Positions 46,444 through 53,287 of a stretch of DNA of 64,000 nucleotides are shown here, piece after piece (within the stretch, counting starts at the first letter, position 1; each line of letters opens with the position of its first letter). The notes under the pieces were generated by a model. That model made no database searches and was not told the DNA's origin. It was given only the letters and a program-made list of their open reading frames with translations. Origin of the DNA: Fibrobacter succinogenes (lineage in GTDB: Bacteria; Fibrobacterota; Fibrobacteria; Fibrobacterales; Fibrobacteraceae); NCBI GenBank assembly GCA_902800815.1, contig CADCGB010000007.1:95895-159894 (forward strand), given 5' to 3'. The position numbers were made by a program, and so were the translations under genes.

Positions 46444-46492
46444 ATTATAGAAAATGTATATACACTTGTCAATACACATTACAATACACATT
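46444..46492 (-). promoter_or_regulatory. Consensus promoter and direct-repeat operator of the antitoxin gene
   Basis: On the minus strand: TTGACA (46467-46472), 17-base spacer, TATAAT (46444-46449). Two copies of CAATACACATT (+ strand, 46470-46480 and 46482-46492) overlap and precede the -35 box with a 12-base period, a likely ribbon-helix-helix binding site. Confidence 0.8.
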
Positions 46493-46506
46493 GAAATACA
46501 TGTTTT

Positions 46507-46926
46507 TTACACCTCGTCCTTATCGGCAGGGCTATATTTTGGGCAGAACAAATCAACCCCAATCAACTGTTGGTTCTCCACAATGCAGTCCTTCATCTGC
46601 TTGAAAAGACGAATCAAAGCCTTGCTTTGAGCAGTCGCCCGTTCGCCCTTGAGCACCGTCATGAGCATGTAGATACCCTGTTCAGTAAAAACGTAGGGAC
46701 TGGTTTTTGAGTATTTTCCCTGTTTTGACCCTAGAATTTCGCGATATTCCGTCCTCGTCAACTGAAACCGGAAATCGTCATCAAATTTCTCGATATTATT
46801 CTTGACTTGTTGATTGAATGCTTTGGTGCTATACCCATAAATCTCGGCCAGGTCGGCATCGAGCATCACCTTGACCCCGCGGATGGTATATATCCGGACA
46901 GCCAATTTATCAGCTTTTCTTGCCAT
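46507..46926 (-). CDS. ORF6N-domain DNA-binding protein (KilA-N/antirepressor type)
   Basis: A 139-aa protein of the ORF6N family found in phages and mobile islands: 'IYTIRGVKVMLDADLAEIYG', 'AFNQQVKNNIEKFDDDFRFQL' and 'YVFTEQGIYMLMTVLKGERA'. The family binds DNA and may act as an antirepressor. Its C terminus is shorter than that of the second ORF6N protein (59696) and lacks the PLD-like part. Upstream on the same strand are a 27-base palindrome and the first copy of the structured leader with its own promoter at 47219-47247. The transcript therefore carries the leader. Confidence 0.83.
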   Translation of the reverse strand: MARKADKLAVRIYTIRGVKVMLDADLAEIYGYSTKAFNQQVKNNIEKFDDDFRFQLTRTEYREILGSKQGKYSKTSPYVFTEQGIYMLMTVLKGERATAQSKALIRLFKQMKDCIVENQQLIGVDLFCPKYSPADKDEV

Positions 46927-46974
46927 AATAATCCTCTAGCCCGCTCGGCATGAGCGAACGTTAAAAACGGTTTT

Positions 46975-47001
46975 AATTGCGTCCGCACTGCGGACGCAAT
47001 T
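46975..47001. repeat. 27-base perfect palindrome before the ORF6N gene
   Basis: Arms AATTGCGTCCGCA and TGCGGACGCAATT around one central C. It lies between leader copy 1 and the ORF6N start. It resembles in size and position, but not in sequence, the palindromes before and inside the ORF6N gene at 59696. Confidence 0.85.
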
Positions 47002-47021
47002 TGGGTTTATTTATGTTTTGA

Positions 47022-47209
47022 GATGCTCTTGCGGTGCTGTTGGCGAGGGCTTTCCTCGGCGTTACCTGGCGCGGCTTTCGCCACACACTCGAGCAGGTCG
47101 TGTTCCTGCCAGCTATCCAACAACATCAACAAGAAGGTTGATGAGCCCCACCGCGGATGCACGTACGGGCCGCAAGGCCTATGCCGACTGTCGCAGGGAT
47201 TGTCGTAAT
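47022..47209 (-). ncRNA. Structured leader element, copy 1
   Basis: One of three ~185-base elements (others 59351-59538 and 62084-62264). Read on the minus strand it can fold as: hairpin D CATCAAC/GTTGATG (47124-47143); a closing stem GTTGTTGG/CCAACAGC (47117-47124 with 47036-47043); and inside it hairpin A GCAGG/CCTGC (47093-47109), hairpin B with a GAAA tetraloop (about 47069-47088) and hairpin C CGAGG/CCTCG (47044-47058). Compared with copy 3, hairpin A changes in two pairs on both arms; compared with copies 2 and 3, hairpin C changes one pair on both arms. A promoter at 47219-47247 transcribes it into the ORF6N gene. I do not recognise it as a known RNA class. Confidence 0.7.
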
Positions 47210-47218
47210 ACAGGGATA

Positions 47219-47247
47219 AATATACAAACAGGCCAGCGGGAAGTCAA
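47219..47247 (-). promoter_or_regulatory. Promoter of leader copy 1
   Basis: Minus strand: TTGACT (47242-47247), exactly 17 bases, TATATT (47219-47224). The same boxes and spacing precede the other two leader copies. The -35 lies in an inverted repeat GGGAAGT/ACTTCCC. Confidence 0.8.
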
Positions 47248-47486
47248 CACCCGCGCGTTACTTCCCGCATTTCTCTGTAGCGTTCCCCGGCTCGGTTGGC
47301 CCCTGTCACCCTGGAGCCGCAGGCGATAGGGTCCACCCTTCCCCGGGTCGGGCTATATTTTAACGTGCTCCGATCGTCCCTGGCGGCCCGCCCGCAGCAC
47401 TATTAAAACGGAGCCGCGCAAGCGCGTCTCCGCCCCAAGGGGTCACCATCCCTAACGCGAATGCAGAAATAAAAAACGTCTCACAC
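47248..47486. other. GC-rich, hairpin-dense spacer without a gene
   Basis: About 240 bases of high GC between the leader promoter and the AT-rich Argonaute gene. Visible inverted repeats include CCCT...CCTG/CAGG...AGGG near 47306-47332, and CGGAG/CTCCG enclosing GCGC/GCGC near 47411-47434. No convincing reading frame is present. It could be an island end or another structured element; I do not recognise it. Confidence 0.4.
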
Positions 47487-47547
47487 TTGACGGTAAAACA
47501 ATTTATATTTAATTCTTAGAATTAACCACCTAACCTATTGGTAGATT

Positions 47548-49752
47548 ATGAAAAAAATAAAACTTGAAGTTTTCGAATCCGATAAGCCAATAGAACCCAT
47601 TTCTTATTGTATTTACACAATAAGGCCCAAAAAGCAGGTTTCGTCTATTCAGGAGTTTATGCGCAGTGTCGCAGGGAAAATTTCTTATAGATCCAACACG
47701 CGCGCCTTCACTGATGACAAAAAAATTTTCACACTAGAAAAAATTGCCAATTTCAATATCGATGATTCATTTGAAATCGTTTTTGATAAAGAAGAGTCAT
47801 TAGACATCCTCTCCAATAAAAAATTATACGCCGATGTTGTAGACTATCGTATAAAGGAGAATCTACGTTCTATAAAATTCGTGCAAAAGTACAACAAATA
47901 CAAAGTTTCAAATACTATAACATCAGCCTACATTTCAGAAATCAAAGCCACTCTTACCTCTCAAGATAAACAATTTCGGCTTCGCAGAGAATACAATTAT
48001 ACCATAAAAATATCTGATGAAAAGAAAATTCAATTATGGTTAAATATTTCTTCTGAACTGGAGACTAAGAAAACAATTTACGATTTGATTAATGAAAAAA
48101 AATATGTTGAAGGAATGAAAGTTATAAACACTTGGGGCGATATATCTGGGTGCGGAATAATAAAAGCAGTCGGTCCGGAAACTGTTATTGATGAATTGCC
48201 AAACTTTACATCGCTAAAGCAGTATTATGCCGGAAACAAAAGCGAATCTAAAACTAAAGATTGCCCTGATAACACACCAGTTGTTTATGTGAAAATGAAA
48301 AATGGTAAAGAATTATATTATTACCCGCAAGCCTTAAAACCTGTCGTAACATTAGAGAGAGTATCTGCAGAATGCCCATCCTTTTCTAAGCAAATTGAGA
48401 AGTACACGAAACTCGATATGAACTCAAGATATGCAATTGCAAAAGAATTTCTTTCAGATATAGGAAACCTCAAAGAAATCAGTAATGTCAAATTTATTAC
48501 AGATTACATTTTACCTGAGAAAATTGGATTTGGCGAAAAGGTTTTCTCCTGCCCCAAAATTATGTGTGGCAATAAAAAACTCATTGATTACAACAAGTTG
48601 TCATTCGTTTTTTCAAATGGCTTTTATAAGCAACCTCAGGATCCTGTAAAATTTGCCTATTTCTATCCGCAAGGAAAAAAGGAGTTAATGCAACAATTCG
48701 GAAAAGCGTTAAATACCTTTTTACGAAAAGGATCTCTGTTTGGAAATTCTAGTTATTTAATTCCAAATCTTATGAATTCAGAAATGAAGGCTGTATGTAA
48801 TGAGGAATACGAAATTGGGGATATGACCAATTACAAAAAACTCGTTCGTTCCATTTCTGAAAAAAACAATTTCGATGTTGCTATAGTTTTAGTTCCTACG
48901 GAAGAAGATGAGTCAAACCCTTATAGCACCTTTAAAACAGCTTGGGCAGAAAAAAACATCCCGTCTCAAATGATTAGCGAAAAGACCGCAAGCATGTTTG
49001 AGCAACAAGACAAAAATGCAGTTTGGTTTATGCACAACATTGCGCTCGGAATCTTTGCTAAAGCTGGAGGTATCCCCTGGATTGTTGATAATGTCCCTGG
49101 AAATGTCGATTGTTTTGTCGGCATCGATGTCGCCACCATAGAAAAAGGCATCCATTATCCAACTTGTGCAACTGTCTTTGATAAAAATGGTCGTCCTATC
49201 AGCTTCTACAAGCCCAAGAAAGCACAAAAAGGCGAAAAAATTGGCGAAACTATTCTACAAGAAATCTTTGATGAGGTCCTTTTAGGATATGAAGAAGTAA
49301 CCGGTTCTCAAATAAAGAATCTTGTTATTCATCGCGACGGATTTAGTAACGAGGATGCCGAATGGTATAAAAAATATTTTGAAAAGAAGAATATCGACTA
49401 TTCCGTAATTGAAGTGAAAAAGTTCGTATCGTCAAAAATGCTGCGCGAAGAAGATGGCTCAATACGGAATCCACTATGTGGAGATGCGCTATTAAGCGAG
49501 GATGAAGCTTTCGTTGTCACTACAGATATAAAAGATGGAAAAGCATCGCCAAAGCCATTACATGTCAAAAAGCAAGTCGGCAATTTGTCAATGGAAACCA
49601 TTGTGCAGCAAATACTAGCTCTTAGTTGCATGCATTTTGGCGCAACTAAAAAATCAAGATTGCCTGTTACAACCTTTTATGCCGACAAAATTTGCAAGAA
49701 CATCGATTATGTGCCAGAAGGAAAGTTTGCAAATAGGCTATTTTTCTTGTAA
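47548..49752 (+). CDS. Long prokaryotic Argonaute with complete catalytic tetrad
   Basis: A 734-aa long Argonaute. The C-terminal third holds MID and PIWI. MID residues Y, K, Q and K in 'PYSTFKTAWAEKNIPSQ' and 'EKTA' fit 5'-phosphate guide binding. PIWI tetrad: D527 ('VGIDVA'), E563 ('GEKIGE'), D597 ('HRDGF') and D713 ('YADKI'). The spacings 36, 34 and 116 equal those I recall for Clostridium butyricum Ago (541/577/611/727), supporting nuclease activity. N and PAZ regions occupy about 1-330. It should cut DNA or RNA with a short guide, mainly invading plasmid or phage DNA. Base composition is AT-rich unlike the flanks, indicating transfer. A weak promoter may start with TTGACG at 47487; no helper nuclease is adjacent. 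Confidence 0.9.
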   Translation: MKKIKLEVFESDKPIEPISYCIYTIRPKKQVSSIQEFMRSVAGKISYRSNTRAFTDDKKIFTLEKIANFNIDDSFEIVFDKEESLDILSNKKLYADVVDYRIKENLRSIKFVQKYNKYKVSNTITSAYISEIKATLTSQDKQFRLRREYNYTIKISDEKKIQLWLNISSELETKKTIYDLINEKKYVEGMKVINTWGDISGCGIIKAVGPETVIDELPNFTSLKQYYAGNKSESKTKDCPDNTPVVYVKMKNGKELYYYPQALKPVVTLERVSAECPSFSKQIEKYTKLDMNSRYAIAKEFLSDIGNLKEISNVKFITDYILPEKIGFGEKVFSCPKIMCGNKKLIDYNKLSFVFSNGFYKQPQDPVKFAYFYPQGKKELMQQFGKALNTFLRKGSLFGNSSYLIPNLMNSEMKAVCNEEYEIGDMTNYKKLVRSISEKNNFDVAIVLVPTEEDESNPYSTFKTAWAEKNIPSQMISEKTASMFEQQDKNAVWFMHNIALGIFAKAGGIPWIVDNVPGNVDCFVGIDVATIEKGIHYPTCATVFDKNGRPISFYKPKKAQKGEKIGETILQEIFDEVLLGYEEVTGSQIKNLVIHRDGFSNEDAEWYKKYFEKKNIDYSVIEVKKFVSSKMLREEDGSIRNPLCGDALLSEDEAFVVTTDIKDGKASPKPLHVKKQVGNLSMETIVQQILALSCMHFGATKKSRLPVTTFYADKICKNIDYVPEGKFANRLFFL

Positions 49753-50000
49753 TCAAATGTGGTTTCTACAACTATAAAGAAAACGACGTCCCGCTACACG
49801 GGCGATAAAGTTACTTACGGGCGTTTCTCTCGCACACACAGGTCGGATTGTAGGGTCATCGACTCACAACTACTCGCCATCTGTTCAGTCTCGCTACGCA
49901 AGTCCCAACTCAAACGAGCTTACATCCTTAACGAAGATGTAGGAATATCATCTTTTGGGCAATTTGGCACATTAAAACTCCTTTTTATTAAAGATATCGT
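49753..50000. other. Spacer after the Argonaute gene, no supported gene
   Basis: About 250 bases of intermediate GC, higher than both neighbours. A reading frame covers 49759-50004 on the + strand, but it has no ribosome site, an unlikely composition and no family resemblance. It may be the remnant of an insertion junction. Confidence 0.4.
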
Positions 50001-50029
50001 TTGACAAAAGAAATATGAAATGTTATATC
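50001..50029 (+). promoter_or_regulatory. Promoter of the DUF262/DUF1524 gene
   Basis: TTGACA (50001-50006), 17 bases, TATATC (50024-50029). The gene starts at 50107 behind GAGG. Confidence 0.75.
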
Positions 50030-50049
50030 TAAAGTGTAAAGTTCAATTC

Positions 50050-50074
50050 AACCGCATTAGGCGGTTTAATTTTT
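50050..50074 (+). terminator. Terminator-like hairpin in the leader of the DUF262 gene
   Basis: Stem AACCGC/GCGGTT (50050-50055, 50061-50066) with loop ATTAG, then TAATTTTT. It lies downstream of the promoter at 50001 and before the gene, so it may attenuate transcription; it could equally end read-through from the Argonaute gene. Confidence 0.5.
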
Positions 50075-50106
50075 GACCTTGTTTAAAATTATTTGAGGTA
50101 AATAAA

Positions 50107-51969
50107 ATGTATGATTGCAAACCCGAGGTCTGGAAAGTAGATGAATTGATTGCCGCGATTGAAGGCAAAGATAGAAAGGATCGTAAAATTGTCGTTCCAA
50201 TGTTTCAACGAAATAGAGTCTGGACACCTAAGCAAGAGAAAACTTTTGTTGATTCGATTATAAACGGATATCCGTTTGGGTCAATGTTATTTCACAAACG
50301 AATTGATAACAGCGTGTTGACATATGTGCTTGTTGATGGCTTGCAACGGAGTAATACTTTAAAAAAGTATATCTCCAATCCATTAAGCTTTGTTGAAGAC
50401 AAGGACTTTTCAGACGATGAATGCGAGAAGATTTTAGATGTGCTGAATGTGGAAAAAACGCCTGAAAAAATTGAGATGGTGCGAATAGAGCTATCTGAGT
50501 TCATCAAGAAACACATGAAATTTGATGATTTGAAATACGTGAGTTTAATAAATTCTATAGTAAAAAAATTTAAGATAGACTATTCTGGTGAATTATTTGA
50601 GAAACTCGAGTGCGCTTTAACAAATGTTTTTTCCGGAAAAAAATTTTTATACGAAACGGTAAAAAATACTGAAATGCCTATTATTATTTATAGCGGTCCC
50701 GATTTCACATTGCCGGAGATTTTTGGAAGAATAAATTCAAAGGGAACGCCATTATCACAATACGAAATTTATGCTGCCACATGGGCTATTGAAAAAAAAT
50801 TTAAGGTAAACAATCAAGAAATTGTTAAAATCAATATTCAAAAATACAAAGAATTTAATGCTGATAATTTTGCTGTAGACAAGTTTAGCCCTGATGAAAT
50901 GGACAAATCGTGCGAATTAAACCCCTTTGATTATCTATATGGGTTGAGCAGATACCTTGTTGAAAATTTTGATAATCTCAGAATTAACACAAAGGCAAAA
51001 TTAAACCCTTTAGGCTTCGAACTCGTAAATGCATGCTTAAATAGTGACGACAAAATTAGCGAACTTGACAAAAAATTGTTAGCAATGAAAGACGTCAACA
51101 AATTTGAGAAAGCTTTAATTAATGCGATTAATTTTGTTGATGACGCTATAAAACCAATGACTCAATTTAAAGGCAATAAAAGACAAAGCAAAAGAATGTT
51201 CCATTCTAAATTTCAAATATTGTCTATGATAGCAAGCGTTTTTAAAGAAATGTATATCGATGCAGATTATTCTATTCAAAATCCCAATTGGAAAAAAGAA
51301 AAAGCAGATTGGTCCACCAAATTACTGCGTTGGTACATCAATGACATTATCACAAACTATTGGAGCGATGGCGGTACGAAAAAAATTTACCAAGTTTCCT
51401 CCAATAAGAGATACGCGCAAAGCATTTCTTATGACACTTGGAATTCAGATCTCGACAACTACTTCAACAAATCCTTACAGCGAATTGAAAAAAAAGCAAG
51501 CAAAGTTGCTTCAGCAAAATCCGAGGAATATGTAATACTAAATACAATTTATTTGGAAAAATTCACCTTAATGGACAATTTGGGATTAGAAAAATTTGAT
51601 ATTGAACATATTGCGCCTAAAGAACAAATGGCTAGACTAATCGCACAAACAAATGGTGATGGGCTATCCATAAGTAACATTGCGAACTTATGCTATTTGC
51701 CCGAATATGCCAATAGGACAAAACATGACAAAACCTTTTATCAAGACGATAAATACAAAGATAAAGTTGACATAAAGGAAATTGAGGCGAAGTATAGCTT
51801 TACAAAGGAAGCCGATCTAAAATGGATTGAAGAATCTTCTGGTTTTGAAAAGAAAGATTTCCCTAAACTAAAGGAAACATACGAACGTTATTGCCGAAAT
51901 AGATTTGTCAAAATGAAAAAGGAATTCTTTAAGGCGTTAAAAATTAAAAAAAATAACACCTCCTTTTAA
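50107..51969 (+). CDS. DUF262/DUF1524 protein (GmrSD-like defence nuclease)
   Basis: A 620-aa protein. The N-terminal DUF262 (ParB-like) domain has 'VPMFQRNRVWTPKQEKTFVD', 'GYPFGSMLF' and the NTP-site motif 'LVDGLQRSNTL' (DGQQR type). The C-terminal part carries a DUF1524 HNH nuclease: 'FDIEHIAPKEQM' with the first His, and 'SNIANLCYLPEYANRTKHDKT' with Asn and Lys. This arrangement matches GmrSD-type modification-dependent restriction and related enzymes, which cut modified phage DNA. It is AT-rich, with its own promoter, and converges on the restriction system. The modification it recognises cannot be told from sequence. Confidence 0.85.
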   Translation: MYDCKPEVWKVDELIAAIEGKDRKDRKIVVPMFQRNRVWTPKQEKTFVDSIINGYPFGSMLFHKRIDNSVLTYVLVDGLQRSNTLKKYISNPLSFVEDKDFSDDECEKILDVLNVEKTPEKIEMVRIELSEFIKKHMKFDDLKYVSLINSIVKKFKIDYSGELFEKLECALTNVFSGKKFLYETVKNTEMPIIIYSGPDFTLPEIFGRINSKGTPLSQYEIYAATWAIEKKFKVNNQEIVKINIQKYKEFNADNFAVDKFSPDEMDKSCELNPFDYLYGLSRYLVENFDNLRINTKAKLNPLGFELVNACLNSDDKISELDKKLLAMKDVNKFEKALINAINFVDDAIKPMTQFKGNKRQSKRMFHSKFQILSMIASVFKEMYIDADYSIQNPNWKKEKADWSTKLLRWYINDIITNYWSDGGTKKIYQVSSNKRYAQSISYDTWNSDLDNYFNKSLQRIEKKASKVASAKSEEYVILNTIYLEKFTLMDNLGLEKFDIEHIAPKEQMARLIAQTNGDGLSISNIANLCYLPEYANRTKHDKTFYQDDKYKDKVDIKEIEAKYSFTKEADLKWIEESSGFEKKDFPKLKETYERYCRNRFVKMKKEFFKALKIKKNNTSF

Positions 51970-51991
51970 AACATTTCAAAGATTCACCAGG

Positions 51992-52036
51992 TAAAAAAAG
52001 CCCCATCCTGTCATCAGATGGGGCTATAATTTTTTT
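51992..52036. terminator. Bidirectional terminator
   Basis: Stem AGCCCCATC/GATGGGGCT (51999-52007 with 52017-52025), a T-run after it (52030-52036) and an A-run before it (51993-51999). It serves the convergent DUF262 and restriction-enzyme genes. Confidence 0.9.
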
Positions 52037-52042
52037 CACCTA

Positions 52043-53287
52043 TTATAAATCTGATAAGGAACAGATTTCTGTAATTCTCTTCCAATTAAAACAACAACAA
52101 TCTTTACTTTTTTCTTCCAGTAGTCCTAAACGTTTCCACAAAATAGCTTCTTGTTTCAGAAAACGGGCCTTACTTTTTTCCTTGGCCTTTCTATTTGGAT
52201 TTCTTTTTATGAAACCCTTTTCCTCATATTGACACTCCATCTGAGAACGACATTTTGTAAAAGAACTTTTCGGATTTTCTCTAATTACTTTATCTAAATC
52301 TAAAATAAGGTCAAGGTGGTACCCCGTCATCAAAACTTCTCTCGCAAAATAATCTGTAAAAATCCTACTATTAGGGCCATTGACTAATCCAAGGTGGTAT
52401 AACTTAAAACCAGCATCCGTAATTTCACCTGCGGAATCAATAACTTTCAAATTCTTTAAGAAAGATGTGAAGTTTTTCTTGCAAGAATTGAACATATTAT
52501 CTCCGGTACAATTAGTATCGATTTTAGCTCGAATACATTCTCTTTTTTCTTCTAACGGGAGTTTTTCTATTTTTTTTAGTTCTTTTTCTAAAATGACCAT
52601 TTCCTTTGTTCCCGCAGGAGTTTTTATTGGTTGACCCAAGCAATCATATATGAATTGAGGCTTGAAATCCTCCAATATTTTCTTAGAAATCATATAATTT
52701 TGCCAACAATATTTAAACGCATCATCTTTAAATGCATGTGTTTTTTTCAAGAAATAACAGTGAAGAAGCAAATGAAACAAAGGAATTGGCAAATCCTGAT
52801 ATTTTGCCCAGTATCTAGAATCAATATCTCTTTTCCCATATTTTCGGTCATTAGGAGCCGCATTAATATTGACGGCCAGATTCACATTTTCTGGGTGGTC
52901 ATTTTCGTAAAGAATCAATCCAGTAGGAATTTTTCCTGAAATCTGTGTATTAAACAAATCTGTTAGAAAATCACCCAAATTATAATCATCAAGTTTTTGG
53001 GGCGCGATTAGATAAGATGCATTATTTTCTCTCAAATATGCGATACTTTGCCCAACACCCGTAAGAACACCTCTTTTTGTTTCTGTAGGAGGTTTGAACT
53101 CAAATGAAACTGAAAAATTATTTTCATCGTCATAAAAAGTTGCATCCGGAGAAGGAAAGTCAGCGCTCGTCGAAATCCTAAAAAAATTCGGGCCAATGTC
53201 ATCGTGACAAACCCAAGATTTATCTTTGAAATGGCTCAAAACAGATTCCGTTGTTGTTTTGGCCAAAATATGATGGTTCATTTGCAT
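52043..53287 (-). CDS. PD-(D/E)XK restriction endonuclease (partner of fused methyltransferase)
   Basis: A 414-aa protein that I assign as the restriction enzyme of the adjacent methyltransferase. A PD-(D/E)XK core is visible: D48 in 'PSPDATFYDD' and E63-x-K65 in 'VSFEFKPP', followed by 'GVGQSIAYLREN', a helix typical of type II enzymes. The C-terminal ~150 residues are basic and Cys-containing and may recognise DNA. It overlaps the methyltransferase 3' end by 10 bases on the same strand, the usual coupling for restriction-modification pairs. Starts at 53287 or 53281 are both possible. Specificity is unknown. Confidence 0.78.
   Translation of the reverse strand: MQMNHHILAKTTTESVLSHFKDKSWVCHDDIGPNFFRISTSADFPSPDATFYDDENNFSVSFEFKPPTETKRGVLTGVGQSIAYLRENNASYLIAPQKLDDYNLGDFLTDLFNTQISGKIPTGLILYENDHPENVNLAVNINAAPNDRKYGKRDIDSRYWAKYQDLPIPLFHLLLHCYFLKKTHAFKDDAFKYCWQNYMISKKILEDFKPQFIYDCLGQPIKTPAGTKEMVILEKELKKIEKLPLEEKRECIRAKIDTNCTGDNMFNSCKKNFTSFLKNLKVIDSAGEITDAGFKLYHLGLVNGPNSRIFTDYFAREVLMTGYHLDLILDLDKVIRENPKSSFTKCRSQMECQYEEKGFIKRNPNRKAKEKSKARFLKQEAILWKRLGLLEEKSKDCCCFNWKRITEICSLSDL

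Noticed and set aside
47036..47124. tRNA gene suggested by the three-hairpin cloverleaf in the leader
   Set aside because: No T-loop, anticodon arm or CCA end; stem lengths do not fit a tRNA. No tRNA or rRNA gene was recognised anywhere in the window.
47018..47329. Conserved 'protein' over the repeats (also 59306-59584 and 61939-62268, reading against the leader direction)
   Set aside because: The peptide is similar in all three copies only because the DNA is. Changes follow base pairing of stems rather than codon positions, and promoters point the other way.
49759..50004. 81-codon frame after the Argonaute gene as a partner gene
   Set aside because: No ribosome site, composition unlike neighbours, and it runs through the promoter region of the next gene.
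47548..51969. Argonaute and DUF262 gene as one operon
   Set aside because: 354 bases, a separate consensus promoter and a terminator-like hairpin lie between them.
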